NCBI GenBank assembly: GCA_017306865.1
Contig: JAFKHH010000029.1
Coordinates: forward strand, 1-47,189
Direction of reading: 5' to 3'
Length of the DNA: 47,189 nt
DNA from: Filimonas sp.
Lineage (GTDB): Bacteria; Bacteroidota; Bacteroidia; Chitinophagales; Chitinophagaceae
Position numbers and translations under genes: made by a program. This document shows positions 28,314 through 37,200 of this stretch, piece by piece. The first letter of the stretch is position 1. Each line of letters starts with the position of its first letter. The notes under the pieces are model-generated. The model made no database searches. It saw nothing but the letters and a program-made list of their open reading frames with translations, and had not been told where the DNA came from.

Positions 28314-29150
28314 TTAATAATCCGTTGAAAAACTTGTTTCTTTATTTGCCTCCAATTCTTTACTCAGCAATTCAATCTTAGCTGTCACCCTGTTATAAGC
28401 ATCCGTACCGATATATAACCGCACCGGTGGATCGGGATTTTCTGCCAATGCGATGAATACTTTTGCTGCTTTTGCAGGATCACCAGCCTGCACACCATTC
28501 ATGGCTGCATACCGTTTATGCGATTCATTGATCGTAGCGTAATCAGCTATTTTGTTTTTAGCAAACACGACTGATTCTTCTGCAAGGAATGCAGTGCGGA
28601 AAGCACCAGGTGCAACAACAGTGGCTTTAATACCCAGCTCACGTACATCTTCTGCCATTACCTCAGTCAGCCCCATTACAGCATATTTTGTTGCAGCATA
28701 TACACCCCAGCCAGCAGCCGGAGCAAACCCTGCTATAGATGATATATTGATAATATGCCCAGACCGTTGCTCCCGGAAATGCGGCATAGCGACCTGCATT
28801 ACGTTTATCACAGCGAATACATTCACATCAAAGCTCTGGTGTATTTCCTCACTGCTCAGTTCCTCAACAGCTCCGCCTATTCCATAACCAGCATTGTTCA
28901 CTACTACATCTAATCCTCCGAAAAAGGCTATCGCCTGGTTGATAGATGCCTGTACAGATGTATTGCTTTTCAGGTCTACTTCCAGCGGCAAAAATTGTTT
29001 GTCGTCATACACACCTACTGCATCAGACAGATCTTTTTTTGACCGGCTGGTTGCGGCCACGCGGTAGCCTTCCTGCAAAAGCGCTTGTACAAGCGCCAGG
29101 CCTAATCCTTTAGAGGCGCCTGTTATATACCATACTTTCTTTAAACTCAT
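28314..29150 (-). CDS. Short-chain dehydrogenase/reductase (copy A)
   Basis: This 278-residue classical SDR has the nucleotide-binding motif TGASKGLG (residues 10-17), NNAG (85-88), the catalytic Ser near 138 (NISSIAG) and Y151/K155 in VYAATKYAV. The R in AATSRSKKD after strand 2 suggests NADP(H). The C-terminal part (FRTAFLAEES, DPAKAAKVFIALAE, LYIGTDAY) matches a common group of uncharacterised bacterial SDRs. The substrate is unknown. It is related to the SDR at 29811-30659 but separated from it by 660 bases of repeat-rich DNA, so it may have its own promoter. Confidence 0.92.
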   Translation of the reverse strand: MSLKKVWYITGASKGLGLALVQALLQEGYRVAATSRSKKDLSDAVGVYDDKQFLPLEVDLKSNTSVQASINQAIAFFGGLDVVVNNAGYGIGGAVEELSSEEIHQSFDVNVFAVINVMQVAMPHFREQRSGHIINISSIAGFAPAAGWGVYAATKYAVMGLTEVMAEDVRELGIKATVVAPGAFRTAFLAEESVVFAKNKIADYATINESHKRYAAMNGVQAGDPAKAAKVFIALAENPDPPVRLYIGTDAYNRVTAKIELLSKELEANKETSFSTDY

Positions 29151-29810
29151 TGTAATTATTTTTTACTTATCCAATTTAATTTATGTTCCACATTGCAAGC
29201 GTTTATTTCGCTAGCGCAGGCCTCCCGGCTATAGGTATTCGAAAGATGTTGCTATATAATCTCAGCAAAAAACATAGCACGTAATTGCCAGGATAGAGAG
29301 CCGAAGGCTCGATAGAATGGTAGAAAGATATATCCCACACCAATCAGAGCCGCAGCGCGGCGACAGAATTATTCCTTTGCAAAACGATTCATTCTGTCGC
29401 TCCTCCGGAGCTCAACTGCTTGCATGAATAATTAAACTACCAATCTGGCGTCCCGCTGGGACTTTATTATTCTTTCGAACACCTATGGACTCCCGGCCTG
29501 TGCTGTATTGTTACTAAACTATACCTACATAAAAGCTTTACAAAAAATAAGCGTAACGATACGTAAATATTAGTAACAAGTAGACACAGGCCGGGAGGCC
29601 TGCGCCAGTAAAGGTTAAGAAGCTAACCACAAAAATCACAAGGCCATTTCACAAGGGCCACAAAGGGAAACCCTTGTGTACCTTGTGTTATCATTGTGAG
29701 CCTCGTGGTTAGGTATTTTTCAGGTTCCCTTAACTTAGTGACACTTCCCGGAGGGTTCAAACATAAGTATCTCACAACCTGCTCCACATAAACACCAATG
29801 TTATTGTATT
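29151..29810. other. Repeat-rich gene-free stretch
   Basis: It contains several members of the GAGCC/GGCTC palindrome family (29298-29323, 29346-29371, 29389-29413), an inverted repeat with arms 29214-29229 and 29590-29605, and a second one with arms 29490-29515 and 29572-29597. CTAACCACAAAAATCAC-type and GTGGTTAG-type ends near 29624-29712 form another imperfect inverted pair with repeated CACAAGG. No gene is seen. Confidence 0.7.
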
Positions 29811-30659
29811 TTAAAAATCAGTTGATGTGCCACGATCTTTTTGTGCTGCCATGTCCTGTTGTACGGCAAGTATCTTTTGCTCTGCCAGGCTGTAGGCATC
29901 TTTGCCTAATACAAGATGCAGCGGCGGGTTCTCGTCTTCGCTTACTGCTATCATTACATTAGCTGCTTTCAGCGGATCGCCGGGCTGATTACCATTTATA
30001 TCATTGCGGTGCAGCAACTCTGTTTGCCTTGCTGTATCGTAATCTGCAATCGGATTTTTTGCGCCCATTGCAGATTCGTTTGAAAGAAAATCTGTACGGA
30101 AATAACCGGGATAAACGAGTGTAACATGCACGCCAAATGATTTTACTTCATCTGCTAAACTTTCTGTAAAGCCTGCCATTGCAAACTTGGTTGCGCAATA
30201 AATACCCCATCCGCCAAAAGTGCCGTTAAGACCGCCTATAGATGAAATATTAAAAATATGACCGGCGCCTTGTTTTCTTAAATAAGGCATTGCATTGCGG
30301 ATCACATTCAGTGCACCAAAGACATTTACATCAAAATTTTTACGTGCTTCTTCATCTGTCAATTCTTCCAATGCGCCCATTTGTCCATACCCAGCATTAT
30401 TGACCACAACATCTATTCTGCCGAATTGTTGTACTGTTTTCTCTATAGCTTGCTTTACATCTGCATTATTGGCTATATCCATTTTTATAGGTAAGAAAGA
30501 TGCTGCGGCGCTTCCTGCTGCATTGATCAGCGCCTGCTCATCACGGGAGGTTGCAGCTACGCGGTAGCCGCTTTCTAATAATTGTTTTACAAGAGATAAT
30601 CCAAGTCCTTTAGATGCACCTGTAACAAACCATACTTTTCCTGTATTCATGTTTTTCAT
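29811..30659 (-). CDS. Short-chain dehydrogenase/reductase (copy B)
   Basis: This 282-residue SDR is a paralog of the one at 28314-29150: TGASKGLG (13-20), NNAG (87-90), NISSIGG with catalytic Ser near 140, and Y154/K158 in IYCATKFAM. AATSRDEQ suggests NADP(H). The C-terminus (YFRTDFLSNES, DPLKAANVMIAVSED, LVLGKDAY) follows copy A closely. An AraC regulator gene lies 72 bases upstream in the same direction, with an exact repeated motif in the gap, so it is likely that regulator's target. The substrate is unknown. Confidence 0.92.
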   Translation of the reverse strand: MKNMNTGKVWFVTGASKGLGLSLVKQLLESGYRVAATSRDEQALINAAGSAAASFLPIKMDIANNADVKQAIEKTVQQFGRIDVVVNNAGYGQMGALEELTDEEARKNFDVNVFGALNVIRNAMPYLRKQGAGHIFNISSIGGLNGTFGGWGIYCATKFAMAGFTESLADEVKSFGVHVTLVYPGYFRTDFLSNESAMGAKNPIADYDTARQTELLHRNDINGNQPGDPLKAANVMIAVSEDENPPLHLVLGKDAYSLAEQKILAVQQDMAAQKDRGTSTDF

Positions 30660-30672
30660 TTATTTATGAATA

Positions 30673-30680
30673 CAAAAGTA
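30673..30680 (-). promoter_or_regulatory. Candidate -7 element of the copy B dehydrogenase
   Basis: The minus strand reads TACTTTTG, an exact match to the Bacteroidota -7 form TAnnTTTG, 13 bases before the start codon. No clear -33 TTTG is present at the usual distance, which fits an activator-dependent promoter. Confidence 0.4.
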
Positions 30681-30720
30681 GTAGCGCTATAAAGGTCAGA
30701 CTAACGTAAAACAAACAATA

Positions 30721-30738
30721 AATTACGAAATTCAAACA
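30721..30738. promoter_or_regulatory. 18-bp direct repeat, copy 1 (candidate AraC operator)
   Basis: AATTACGAAATTCAAACA lies 62-79 bases upstream of the dehydrogenase start and overlaps the araC stop codon. An identical copy lies at 31639-31656. Confidence 0.45.
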
Positions 30739-31631
30739 GCACGAAAACGCGTCGGTGTTGTCTCCAGGTTTTTGCGAAAGAAATTATTAAAATGTGTTAC
30801 CTCGGTAAACCCAAGCGCATAGGCAATTTCCGACACACTCCACCCGGTATGCTTTAGCAATATTTTTGCTTCTTGCAGCAACCGCTCTGCAATGATCTCT
30901 GATGTTGTTTTTTCTGTTATTTCTTTCAGCGCACGGTTCAGATGATTCACATGTACAGACAATAAGGTTGCAAAATCTGATGCAGAGCGCAATGCAAAAC
31001 GCTGGCGTGTATCCTCAATGGGAAACTGGCGTTCCAATAGTTCAAAGAAAAGCGATGCTATACGTTGCGATGCACTTGCCGCATGCTGCTGTTCCTGTGC
31101 GGCGGGTTGCATTTTCAAAACGCTATGCAATATTTCAAAAACAAGATTGCGCAGCACATCGTATTTATGAATATAATCGGAATTCATTTCCGCAAACATC
31201 CGCTCAAATATTTTAGTAATGTCTGTACGCTGGCCATTCGTCAGCTCATATACAGGAATACCATTGGGCTGAAACACTGCGTAATTTTCCAGGTTGCCGA
31301 AGTTGTGAAAAAAAGTACGGGAGAATACACAGAAGTAGCCGCTTTGCTCTTCATCCTGCTGCTCCCAATTGTATGGTATTTGCGGATTCGCAAACAGGAG
31401 CGCCTGCCTGGAAATATTGACCGTCTTGTCAGCATAATGCACTGTATTCCTGCCAACGATCAGGCTGATCTTATAATAATCTTTGCGGCTATATGGTATA
31501 GGCCTTGCATTCCGCCCCACAAAATCATCCAACTTAAACACATTGAAATGCCCTACTTCTTTCCTGATCGTATCAGGAACCCAGTTGAATTTCTTTTTAT
31601 AAAACTCTTCCAGTGTCTGCGTCTTGTCCAT
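30732..31631 (-). CDS. AraC family transcriptional regulator
   Basis: The 299-residue protein has an N-terminal cupin-like sensor half (about 40-170) and a C-terminal double helix-turn-helix: DFATLLSVHVNHLNRALKEITEKTTSEIIAERLLQEAKILL and SVSEIAYALGFTEVTHFNNFFRKNLETTPTRFR in the last 100 residues. The sensor half has the HFNVFKLDDF and YYKISLIVG patterns common in Bacteroidota AraC proteins located beside reductases. It probably regulates the dehydrogenase gene downstream (72 bases) and, from the repeated 18-bp motif on both sides, its own gene. The inducer is unknown. Confidence 0.9.
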   Translation of the reverse strand: MDKTQTLEEFYKKKFNWVPDTIRKEVGHFNVFKLDDFVGRNARPIPYSRKDYYKISLIVGRNTVHYADKTVNISRQALLFANPQIPYNWEQQDEEQSGYFCVFSRTFFHNFGNLENYAVFQPNGIPVYELTNGQRTDITKIFERMFAEMNSDYIHKYDVLRNLVFEILHSVLKMQPAAQEQQHAASASQRIASLFFELLERQFPIEDTRQRFALRSASDFATLLSVHVNHLNRALKEITEKTTSEIIAERLLQEAKILLKHTGWSVSEIAYALGFTEVTHFNNFFRKNLETTPTRFRAV

Positions 31632-31638
31632 ACAATGA

Positions 31639-31656
31639 AATTACGAAATTCAAACA
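31639..31656. promoter_or_regulatory. 18-bp direct repeat, copy 2 (candidate AraC operator)
   Basis: An exact copy of 30721-30738 in the same orientation, 8 bases upstream of the araC start codon. Suggests autoregulation; not proven. Confidence 0.45.
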
Positions 31657-31660
31657 ATAA

Positions 31661-31689
31661 CGTGAATCGTCAGACGGCAATCGTGAATG
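31661..31689. repeat. Interspersed repeat of the CGTGAATCGT..GACGGCAATCGTGAATG type
   Basis: Closely matches 45124-45156 and, less well, 33476-33510. The same gap also holds the reversed text ATTCACGATTACCGATTCACG near 31731-31751, so the region can fold. Confidence 0.65.
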
Positions 31690-31752
31690 AAGCGAATGTG
31701 AGTGGTGAGTTGTCAGTTATGAGTAAGCCATTCACGATTACCGATTCACGTC

Positions 31753-33348
31753 TTACGATTCAGCCAGCACTATCTCCTCCTGCACGCCCACTTCTTCTAA
31801 AAACACAGCATCGTGAGATACGACGATCAATGTGCCTTCATACTCACTGATAGCATCAGTCAGGATAGAGATATTTTGTATATCAAGATTATTGGTTGGC
31901 TCATCGAGAATGATCATATCCGGCGATTGCCTGCTTACAGTAAGGCAGCACAATACCAGGCGCATTTTTTCTCCTCCGCTTAATACTGCACAGGATTTAT
32001 CCCAATCTAAGCGGGTAAAGAGGAAATGTGTTAGCTTACTTTTTAATTCATGCTCTTGCAAATAACCTTCATTGTACTGTTGCAACTGCTCATATACGGT
32101 GAGTGTGTTATTGATGAGCGAATACTCCTGGTCAATATAAATCGCTTTTGTTACTGCACTATCCATCGTACCTGTTGCAGGCTGCAGATCACCCAACATT
32201 AGCCTGATCAAGGTTGTTTTACCCGTTCCATTTCCGCCTTTCAGCGCTATGCGTTGCCCACTCGTTACCTGGAAACTAAGCGCAGCAGGCCACAACCAAT
32301 GTTCCCCATAACGGTAATTGATTTCCTTCGCCATGATCAGTATTTTACCTTTATGCAATGCAGCATTATCAAAGCCGATGCGCATTTTATCTTTCTCCGG
32401 CAGCTCTTTCCGCAATTGATTTACTTCACCAGATATTGCAGAGATCTTGCCAGCATGTACATCTTTCATTTTAGCTGTACTTTTCTCCGCACTGTTCCGA
32501 AGTGTGTTCATCAGTATGGTAGGCAAGCCTGCTTTCTCCTGCTTTTTCTTACCTCTTGCATCCAGTTTTTGCTGGCGTTCCATTGCGTCTCGTTCCACTT
32601 CTTTTGCTTTCCGCAATGCTTTTTCTTTACTCTTCAGCTCTTCTGTTAACGCATTTGCTTCTACTGCCTTTTGCTCAGCATAAAATGTATAATTCCCACC
32701 ATATACAGTTACACCACGCTTGCTTAACTCATACACACTATTCAGCAGGTTTAATAGTGTACGGTCATGGCTCACTACAATCAGCGTATCATTCGTCGTT
32801 TGTATATAGTTGTACAACACTTGCCTGCTTTTAGCATCGAGGTGATTGCTAGGTTCATCGAGCAATACTAGTCCCGGGCGATGAATAGCGATACCGGCAA
32901 GAAACACTTTCGTTTTCTGCCCGCCGCTTAATGCAGCCATTGGGCGGAACAGATCAATGTCATCCAAACCCCAATGTGCTAATGCTTCCTGGCATCGCTC
33001 TTCTATACTCCAGTCATCATCCAGCACCGTCATATTATGCGCTGTAACATCGCCGTTTAGGATGGCATGCAATGCACTTAACTTATCTGCTACCTGTAAC
33101 GCCTTTGCTACTGTGCAATGATTGTATTGTCCAAAGTGCTGCGGTACATAATAAGGCTTAACATCTGTTTTTATAGTGCCGGCTTGCGGTAGCAGATTAC
33201 CTGCGATCATATGTAGTAACGTAGATTTACCTGCGCCGTTATTACCGATCAATGCGATTTTATCTTGTGTGTGGATTATGAGATTTATGTTATCAAACAA
33301 TAAATCTTTATTGGGATGTGCGTACACTACGTTTTGCAGTATCAACAT
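31753..33348 (-). CDS. ABC-F family ATPase (ribosome-associated type)
   Basis: The 531-residue protein has two ATP-binding cassettes and no membrane segment, so it belongs to ABC-F. Cassette 1: Walker A GNNGAGKS (35-42), LSGGQ (140-144), DEPSNHLD (164-171). Then a charged linker (about 225-320, rich in Lys/Glu, the interdomain arm). Cassette 2: GGNGTGKT (371-378), LSGGE and DEPTNNLD. ABC-F proteins act on ribosomes, some relieving antibiotic inhibition or stalls. The length and the long linker fit antibiotic-resistance or translation-rescue types, but the subgroup cannot be decided by eye. A candidate -7 element lies about 110 bases upstream. Confidence 0.92.
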   Translation of the reverse strand: MLILQNVVYAHPNKDLLFDNINLIIHTQDKIALIGNNGAGKSTLLHMIAGNLLPQAGTIKTDVKPYYVPQHFGQYNHCTVAKALQVADKLSALHAILNGDVTAHNMTVLDDDWSIEERCQEALAHWGLDDIDLFRPMAALSGGQKTKVFLAGIAIHRPGLVLLDEPSNHLDAKSRQVLYNYIQTTNDTLIVVSHDRTLLNLLNSVYELSKRGVTVYGGNYTFYAEQKAVEANALTEELKSKEKALRKAKEVERDAMERQQKLDARGKKKQEKAGLPTILMNTLRNSAEKSTAKMKDVHAGKISAISGEVNQLRKELPEKDKMRIGFDNAALHKGKILIMAKEINYRYGEHWLWPAALSFQVTSGQRIALKGGNGTGKTTLIRLMLGDLQPATGTMDSAVTKAIYIDQEYSLINNTLTVYEQLQQYNEGYLQEHELKSKLTHFLFTRLDWDKSCAVLSGGEKMRLVLCCLTVSRQSPDMIILDEPTNNLDIQNISILTDAISEYEGTLIVVSHDAVFLEEVGVQEEIVLAES

Positions 33349-33459
33349 AATTCCTTCTTTTTAATAATGAATAATAAGGCCTGCACAACGTGCTGGCGCC
33401 AATTACTTTATGAAAAGAAGTTATGTCTACATGAGTGTGTCCCGTAATTTGTTGAAATG

Positions 33460-33467
33460 CAAAGATA
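33460..33467 (-). promoter_or_regulatory. Candidate -7 element of the ABC-F gene
   Basis: On the minus strand TATCTTTG is an exact match to TAnnTTTG and is followed by CATTTC. It would give a leader of about 100 bases. No convincing -33 element is seen. Confidence 0.4.
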
Positions 33468-33573
33468 AGGGAAAGTCGTGAGACGTGAACCGACAATCGT
33501 CAATGGGCTATTCTCCCACGCTTCTGCGTCTCTGTAGCAGAGCCCATTTCACGCAAAGGCGCATAAGTACCTC

Positions 33574-33748
33574 GCTGTTCGATATGTTCCGAAGGGAATG
33601 TCGAACTACAGATAATGCGGATGTTTATCCGTTTTTATAAGGCCCGTGCACTCCCCATAACTGTTAACTTAAATAAGATCGAAGCGAATATTTTTTAAAA
33701 CACATAGGGGGAATGAGCACGCCCGGCAAACTTGATTTGAATAGCAAT
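33574..33748. repeat. 175-bp direct repeat, copy 1
   Basis: Matches 33859-34033 over its full length with about 12 substitutions and no gap. The left end holds an inverted repeat GTTCGA..TCGAAC around CCGAAGG. Confidence 0.9.
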
Positions 33749-33858
33749 GCTGTTTCTATAGACAAAAGTGCAACCACTCTAGTAACCTTGAAACTATTTC
33801 CCCGAAGGGACGCATAGAACACATAGGGGAAATACTGCGTATTTCTTAGAAAGCCATT

Positions 33859-34033
33859 GCTGTTCGACATGTTCCGAAGGGCATGTCGAACTACAGATAA
33901 TGCGGATGTATATCCGTTTTTATAAGGCTCGTGCATTCATCATAACCGTCAACTTAAATAAGATCGAAGCGAATATTTTTTAAAACATATAGGGTGAATG
34001 AGCACGCCTGGCAAACTTGATTTGAATAGCAAT
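33859..34033. repeat. 175-bp direct repeat, copy 2
   Basis: Same length and orientation as copy 1, 110 bases downstream of it. Here the inner inverted repeat is perfect (GTTCGACATG / CATGTCGAAC). Confidence 0.9.
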
Positions 34034-34075
34034 AGATAGAAACACAGAAACACGGGAAAGGCAATGAGCGATATA

Positions 34076-34108
34076 AAACCTGTCAGATCTTAAAGACCTG
34101 ACAGGTTT
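34076..34108. repeat. Palindrome of the AACCTGTCAG type
   Basis: AAACCTGTCAG and CTGACAGGTTT form the arms around ATCTTAAAGAC. I know this as a frequent intergenic palindrome in Bacteroidota genomes. Its CTGACAG core is shared with the hairpins at 2384 and 28260. Confidence 0.8.
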
Positions 34109-34222
34109 AGCTGATATATATTCTGCAGATAAAGTGAGTGACACAACGAAGATGATAGTAGCAATACTGCCGATCCCCGAAACAACCATTAAACAATAAA
34201 GCAATGCAACAATTTTCTGCGC

Positions 34223-37200
34223 TTAACTCTCCCCTCCTACATACTCGCTCGGGGTTTTGCCGAACTGTTTTTTAAACTCGCGACTAAAATATTTCCGGTC
34301 GTTATACCCAACGGCATACGCCACTTCATATACGGTCATATTTTTTTGAAGCAGTAGCTCCGCAGCTTTTTTCAGGCGCAGCGATTTCACAAACTCATTC
34401 ACCGACATATTTGTTACTGCTTTTATTTTTTTATACAAGATCGGCTGGCTCATGGCTACTTTACGGGACAGCATGTCTACGCCAAAATCCGGATCGTCTA
34501 TATGCTCATGGATCAGTTGTATCACACGTTCCAAAAATTCTTTGTCAACCGTATTTACATAATTATCCTGCACTTCCACATGCGCCTCTTCTTGTACAAC
34601 CGGCTGTTGCAATTGCTTGCTGAGGCGGATGCGCATTTTCTCTCTTGAAGCCAGCAGGTTGCGCACGTTCAGCTCAAGCGCTTTTGTACTAAATGGTTTT
34701 GTTACATATACATCTGCGCCGGTTTCAAGCCCGCTCACGAGGTCGCTTTGCGCACTCTTTGCGGTCAGTAGTATTACAGGTATATGGCTTGTACGCTCAT
34801 CGGTTTTTATTTTTTCGCAGAATGCAAGGCCATCCATTTCCGGCATCATCACATCACTGATAATAAGATCGGGGATCTGCCCTACTGCTTCATCCCATCC
34901 CTCTGCACCGTTTACGCATTCTATAATATTATATTGCTGCGCAAAAGTTTGTACAACCAGCGCGCGCAGTTCGGGGTTATCTTCTGCAATCAGCAATGTC
35001 AATGGCTTCTCATCTGCATCATTCACAATGGCTGCTATGTTTGCAGCAGGAGAAAGCGCCTCGTGTTTTTCTCCCGGCGCCTGCGCATCTACCTGCTGTA
35101 TTTTTTCATCGCCGGCAAAATGCATATTTCCCTGTAGCAGAGATACGGTAAAGCAAGTGTAGCCATCTTTTCCTTCAGCGGCAGGCTCACTTTCTACCGC
35201 AATAGTACCTTTATGCAACTCTACTATATGTTTAGACAAGGCCAGCCCGATACCATAGCCGGTATTCTGGAAACCATGATCTGCCACCTGGAAGAAATTG
35301 GTAAATAATTTATCCAGGTATTCCGGCGCTATTCCCCGTCCATTATCTTTTACATTGATGACAACTTTCCCTTCTTTTTGCGCAACACTCAAACTTACAT
35401 AGCCACCAGCTTCTGTAAACTTAAATGCGTTGATAAGCAGGTTGAAGAATACTTTTTCCAATTGTGCCTGATCAAAATAAACAGGAATATCTTCTGCATC
35501 ATGAATAAAGGAAGTGCGAATATTTTTTGACTGCGACACCTCCCGGAAACTATCATAGATCTCCTGTAAGAACGGAACTATATTATTTCTACTTACCTGT
35601 AGTTGCAGATGGGCCGTTTCGGCCTTACGAAAATCCATTAGTTCGTTTACCAATCGCAACAGCCTGTTTGCATTGTACTTTACCTGGGACAGTAGTTGGT
35701 ATTCAAACCCATCTTTATCTTTTTTATCCAGCACCTGGTCTACAGGCGCCATTACAAGCGTAAGATGCGTGCGGATCTCATGAGAGATATTGGTGAAAAA
35801 GTTCAGCTTTACCTGGTGCAGTTCATCTTCTTTTTTCAGCAACTCGCGCAGGAAGAAATAGCGGATAACCAGGAACAACATTGATGCAATAGCAATGATG
35901 TATATACAATACGCCCACCATGTCAGCCAAAAAGGAGGCAGTACTTTTATAACCATGGTTATAGGTTCGCTCCACACACCATCGTTATTAGCGCCTTTCA
36001 CATACAATGTGTACGAACCGGAAGGCAGGTTGGTAAAAGTAGCAGAAGGCACATTCACTTCATTCCACATCTTATCAAAGCCTTCCAGCCTGTATGCATA
36101 TTTATTTTTATTACTCTTTATATAATTAAGCAATGCGAAATCAATGGTAAATACATCCTGGTCGTGTTTAAAAACGATCTTCTTTGTAGCTGTAACATTC
36201 ATGTTCAGCAAACCATCTGTACCATCAATACCTACGGGCTCATTGTATAACTTAAGTCCTGTAAAAACGATCGGGGCTACATATTTATTAGATTCTATTT
36301 TATCAGGATAGAACCCGGCAAATCCGTTCAGCCCGCCAAAGAAAAATTCTCCCTTGCTGTCTTTGAGATAAGAATTGTAGTTAAAATCATTACCGGGCAA
36401 TCCGTCCGACACAGTGTACGACTGAAATGTTTTCAGCTTCGGGCTAAATTTTACCAATCCATTATCTGTACTTAACCACAGGTTGCGATGATCGTCTTCC
36501 AAAATGCCCAGCACATTGCTATTGGGCAATCCATCCTTTTCGGTATAGCTGATCAGTTTGCCAGATGCAGGATCGTACATAGCTACGCCGCCGTAGTTCA
36601 ATCCCAACCATATATGCCCGTCCGCATCTTCGCAAATAGAGTTAACCCGATAACTTGTGTTGACCTCCCGGAAAGTATTACCATTAATAACATATAGACC
36701 GGGACCCGCACCTACCCATATATTTTGCTTGCGATCCTGGTACAAAACAGTTGTTTGCACACCGGGGAAATTGCCAATCTCTTTTTTAAGATCAAGCGGT
36801 TCTAATGAAGTTCCTTTTCGCCTAAACACTTTAAAACCATTATTGGTAACCATCCAGAATCGTCCGTCTTTGTCTTCCGCGAGGGATGTAATTTCTGATA
36901 CCGCCGTTTGGGGATCGTTTGGTTCATACAAATAACGGTGAAATCTGTTCGTAGCACGGTCCAGCACATTCAGCCCACCACCATGTGTGCCGCACCAGAC
37001 ATTATCATCACGATCTATATAGACAGCTTTCACCAAGTTGGAACCAAGACTAGTTGCATCATTCACCCGGTTTTTATATATAGTAAAAGTGCCTGTTACC
37101 CTGTTCAGGTAATTCAGTCCCCCGCCCTCCGTACCTATCCACAGGTTATGCTTTGCATCTTCCACTATACTGCTTACTACATTACTACTAAGACTGGAGG

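Larger units (their letters stand above)
33349..34222. other. Gene-free stretch with a long direct repeat
   Basis: It contains two 175-bp direct repeats, a hairpin at 34076-34108 and the ABC-F promoter candidate. Small open frames here have no support and run through the repeats. Confidence 0.7.

Noticed and set aside
31065..31850. 261-residue plus-strand open frame
   Set aside because: It runs antisense through the araC gene and the repeat-bearing gap, has no family resemblance, and araC on the minus strand is clear.
33574..34033. CRISPR array
   Set aside because: Only two long units of 175 bp with a 110-bp gap; not the 25-45 bp repeats with regular spacers.
34617..35162. 181-residue plus-strand open frame
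   Set aside because: Antisense to the receiver and kinase part of the hybrid sensor; no start context or family features.
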